From: Chlorobiota bacterium | Lineage (GTDB): Bacteria; Bacteroidota; Bacteroidia; Bacteroidales; JAADGE01 | Assembly: GCA_030592825.1 (NCBI GenBank) | Contig: JAUVIG010000040.1 | Location: forward strand, 1-15,562 | Direction of reading: 5' to 3' | DNA length: 15,562 nt | Shown here: in pieces, positions 13,575-15,562 of the stretch | Position numbering within the stretch: the stretch's first letter is position 1 | How the letters are laid out: every line of letters begins with the position of its first letter | Notes under the pieces: model-generated | Database searches by the model: none | Told to the model about the DNA's origin: nothing | The model's input: the letters and a program-made list of their open reading frames with translations, nothing else | Made by a program: the position numbers and the translations under genes

Positions 13575-14561
13575 ATGAATAATTGGCTGAACTTAAACGA
13601 AAAACAACAATTTGATTTATTCAGTCAAATTGCATCACAAACAGCTTTGCCGGATTATGCAATAGAAAAAGATGCATGGGTAACACTTATATTAAGAATG
13701 TTGTTTCGGTCAGAGTTAAGTCCACATATAGTATTTAAAGGCGGTACTTCATTAAGCAAAGCATATAACTTGACAGAACGATTTTCGGAAGACATTGATT
13801 TGGCAATTGACAGAAAATATCTTGGTTTTTCCGGTGATTTAACAAAAGGACAAATCCGAAAACTGCGAAGAAAATCACATGATCTTTCAGCAAATAAATT
13901 GCCTCAAATTTTACAAAAGGAATTATCCGGCTATGGAATCAATGAAAAATTATTTAAAATCTCTGTCCCAAATATTAAGATTTCAGACCAAGACCCGGAG
14001 GTTATTCATATAATTTACAAATCTGTTTTCAAAGAAGAATCTTACTTGCAATCAAAAGTTTTGTTAGAACTTGGGGCACGTTCTTTAATGGAACCGCATG
14101 AAAGTAAGAATATCCGGTCTGTAATTGATGAAACGTATTCCGATGCAGAATTTTATGAAAGAGATTTTAAGGCAAATACAGTTATTCCTGAAAAAACATT
14201 TTTAGAAAAATTAATTTTATTGCACGAAGAATTTCAAAAACCGAAAGATAAAATCAGATATCACAGAATGTCAAGACATCTTTATGATATCGAACAAATA
14301 ATAAATACAGAATACGGAAAAAGAGCATTAAAGAACAAATACCTTTTTGAAAATATTTGTATTCACAGAGAAAAATTCACACCTTTAAAAACAGTTAACT
14401 ACAAAACTCTTAAACTTGATAAATTAGACTTTTTACCTCCGGCAGAATTTATGGATTTATACCGTACAGATTATAAAGAAATGCAAACAAGTATGATTTA
14501 CGGCAATAGTCCGGATTTTGATTTGTTAATTGAAAATATAAAGACTTTTTATTCTGAATAG
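13575..14561 (+). CDS. AbiEii/AbiGii-type nucleotidyltransferase toxin
   Basis: The 328-residue protein has the nucleotidyltransferase signature FKGGTSLSKAYNL (residues 54-66) followed by RFSEDIDLAID (69-79), giving the GGTS motif and metal-binding D73/D75. It also has the later family motifs EKTFLEKLILLH (~206-217, with K212) and MSRHLYDI (~232-239). AbiEii toxins transfer nucleotides (in related MenT toxins, onto tRNA acceptor ends) and stop growth on phage infection. All key residues I can name are present, so the toxin looks active. It is the second gene of the AbiE operon, starting 86 bases after the antitoxin. The gene is intact and close to the usual length for the family. Confidence 0.9.
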   Translation: MNNWLNLNEKQQFDLFSQIASQTALPDYAIEKDAWVTLILRMLFRSELSPHIVFKGGTSLSKAYNLTERFSEDIDLAIDRKYLGFSGDLTKGQIRKLRRKSHDLSANKLPQILQKELSGYGINEKLFKISVPNIKISDQDPEVIHIIYKSVFKEESYLQSKVLLELGARSLMEPHESKNIRSVIDETYSDAEFYERDFKANTVIPEKTFLEKLILLHEEFQKPKDKIRYHRMSRHLYDIEQIINTEYGKRALKNKYLFENICIHREKFTPLKTVNYKTLKLDKLDFLPPAEFMDLYRTDYKEMQTSMIYGNSPDFDLLIENIKTFYSE

Positions 14562-14872
14562 AAATTGACAGAAAATCTATTTAGAAAAAAACATTTAAAC
14601 ATATCCGGTTCCGACCTTTTGAAAATTGCGTTAAGAAATTAATATCAGTTGGCGTTAAAAAAGAAAATCTGTTTGAGCAGTACGGGAAAGACTGTGAGTT
14701 TATTTTCTTTTAGCAAAAAGAGATTGCGTACCATCTTTATTTAAATGGTCGGTTCGAAGAAAAATTTTAACGGTATTCATAAGACAAAATGTTAAAAAGT
14801 TAAGTGAAACATTTTGCCGAAAAATTGAAATAACTGTCTTTTTTCCTTTTACAGAAAAATACGTAACGCCCT
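14562..14872. other. Intergenic region after the toxin gene, possible gene remnant
   Basis: No full gene is seen. An open stretch, 14585-14713 (42 codons, no start codon needed), contains FKHIRFRPFENCVKKLIS and ends EQYGKDCEFIFF; it reads like protein but matches no family I recognise. An inverted repeat CAAAATGTT / AACATTTTG (14785-14793 / 14808-14816) follows. This is the right-hand margin of the island. Confidence 0.35.
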
Positions 14873-14915
14873 AAAAATAAAAAGATTGAAGAAATACGTT
14901 TCATTCCTTCAATCT
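14873..14915 (-). terminator. Terminator of tRNA-Ser
   Basis: Arms agattgaag (14883-14891) and cttcaatct (14907-14915) pair perfectly over 9 bp. On the minus strand they are followed by TTTTATTTTTA, 7 bases downstream of the tRNA-Ser end. Confidence 0.8.
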
Positions 14916-14920
14916 ATCCT

Positions 14921-15010
<90 letters not shown>

Positions 15011-15023
15011 TGAAAAAAGAATG

Positions 15024-15054
15024 CAAATGTATAATAAATTAAATTTTCGTACAA
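15024..15054 (-). promoter_or_regulatory. Promoter of tRNA-Ser (TTG-N20-TACATTTG)
   Basis: On the minus strand, TTG (15054-15052), a 20-base spacer and TACATTTG (15031-15024) match the Bacteroidota promoter consensus, placing the start about 7 bases before the tRNA 5' end at 15010. Confidence 0.65.
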
Positions 15055-15077
15055 GAAAAATTAAAAAAAACTTATAT

Positions 15078-15562
15078 TTATTTTATAACAAACCTTGATG
15101 TATGCCTGCTGTTTTGGCGAAGCAATATATTTTTTCCCGAAGTCATTTTTCGGACAGCTTCATCATTATAATGTCTGATAGTGATCAAAAAAAGGCCGTC
15201 ATTATATAAAACACTGAAATTATTCTTAAGTTCTTTGATTAAGTTGGGGATTTTAAATTTATTATTTGTTATACAAATTGAAAAGCTTATTGCAGAAGAC
15301 TGTATTAAGTTAGCTTTAATTCTGTATTTTGATAATAGTGTAAATATTTTTCCCAGATTATTTTCAGAAATAAAAGAAAAATCTAAAGTCGAAAGCGAGA
15401 TCAATATTTGATTGTCCTTAACAATATATATAGGGACATCAGGATACAAATCCGGACTCATATCAGAAATATCAATAATATCCGTCCCGTTTTCTGCCGG
15501 TTTATAAAAGGATTTAACTTTTATCGGTATTGATTTATTCTGAAGAGGTTTAATAGTTCTAG
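15078..15562 (-). CDS. lysC: Aspartate kinase, C-terminal part (partial)
   Basis: The reading frame enters from the right edge and stops at 15078. It opens with RTIKPLQNKSIPIKVKSFYK and PAENGTDI, the aspartokinase segment just before the regulatory domains. ACT-type regulatory sequence follows (ILISLSTLDFSFISENNLGKIF..., ISFSICITNNKF, FLITIRHYND) and the usual RHTSRFVIK terminus. The enzyme phosphorylates L-aspartate, the first step toward lysine/diaminopimelate, threonine and methionine. An internal ATG at 15461 is not the start, because homology continues upstream of it. The end matches a monofunctional aspartokinase; a fused homoserine dehydrogenase is not present after it. The kinase domain lies outside the window. 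Confidence 0.88.
   Translation of the reverse strand, partial: RTIKPLQNKSIPIKVKSFYKPAENGTDIIDISDMSPDLYPDVPIYIVKDNQILISLSTLDFSFISENNLGKIFTLLSKYRIKANLIQSSAISFSICITNNKFKIPNLIKELKNNFSVLYNDGLFLITIRHYNDEAVRKMTSGKNILLRQNSRHTSRFVIK

Noticed and set aside
9430..14870. Integrase or transposase expected for a tRNA-associated island
   Set aside because: I looked on both strands and saw no recombinase motifs, and no direct repeat of a tRNA 3' end that would mark an attachment site.
15181..15411. A 76-codon + strand reading frame
   Set aside because: It is antisense to the aspartate kinase C-terminal domain, whose homology on the minus strand is clear.

Overview
The window looks like a piece of a low-GC Bacteroidota chromosome, most likely an uncultured Bacteroidales-type organism. 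The evidence is the AT-rich coding sequence, several copies of the Bacteroidota promoter -7 element (TAnnTTTG, often TATTTTTG), secreted proteins whose signal peptides end in NAQ or EAQ, a coaX gene followed by a Bacteroidota-type 'SSPYSRYGIGD' outer-membrane protein, and a SiaC/DUF1987 protein. The exact species cannot be told from the sequence.

Layout, left to right. (1) 1-5324 (+): the 3' end of coaX (type III pantothenate kinase), an overlapping outer-membrane beta-barrel gene, then two tandem paralogous secreted TPR genes, each followed by a matching intrinsic terminator. (2) 5662-7626 (+): a secreted Amidase_3-type peptidoglycan amidase and a SiaC-family (DUF1987) protein. (3) 7654-9066 (-): a TPR protein, an overlooked compact transcription unit for a 15-residue peptide (8377-8330) with a textbook promoter, a perfect Shine-Dalgarno and a strong terminator, and a DUF697-SHOCT membrane protein. 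(4) 9141-9544 (-): an intact tRNA-Pro(TGG) preceded in the same transcript by two near-identical decayed tRNA-Pro copies. (5) 9652-14713 (+): an accessory defence-type island. It holds a C-terminal scrap of a restriction-modification protein, a 484-residue PIN-like putative nuclease, a DUF1016/YhcG PDDEXK nuclease, a hairpin-rich spacer, an AbiE-type (type IV) toxin-antitoxin operon with an inverted-repeat operator over its promoter, and remnant ORFs. A ~28-bp palindromic sequence occurs four times between 11197 and 12769, twice in frame inside the DUF1016 gene. (6) 14873-15562 (-): tRNA-Ser(GCT) with its own promoter and terminator, then the 3' end of aspartate kinase, which returns the map to core genes.

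The core genes run up to the two tRNA loci, and the mobile-looking genes lie between them. The left part concerns the cell envelope (outer-membrane protein, secreted TPR pair, amidase). The island looks like the worn remains of a restriction-modification/abortive-infection locus in which the DUF1016, PIN-like and AbiE genes remain intact. The points most worth a second look are the 15-codon gene with an unusually strong Shine-Dalgarno for this phylum, the palindromic repeat family, the decayed tRNA-Pro tandem copies and the hairpin cluster upstream of the AbiE operon.
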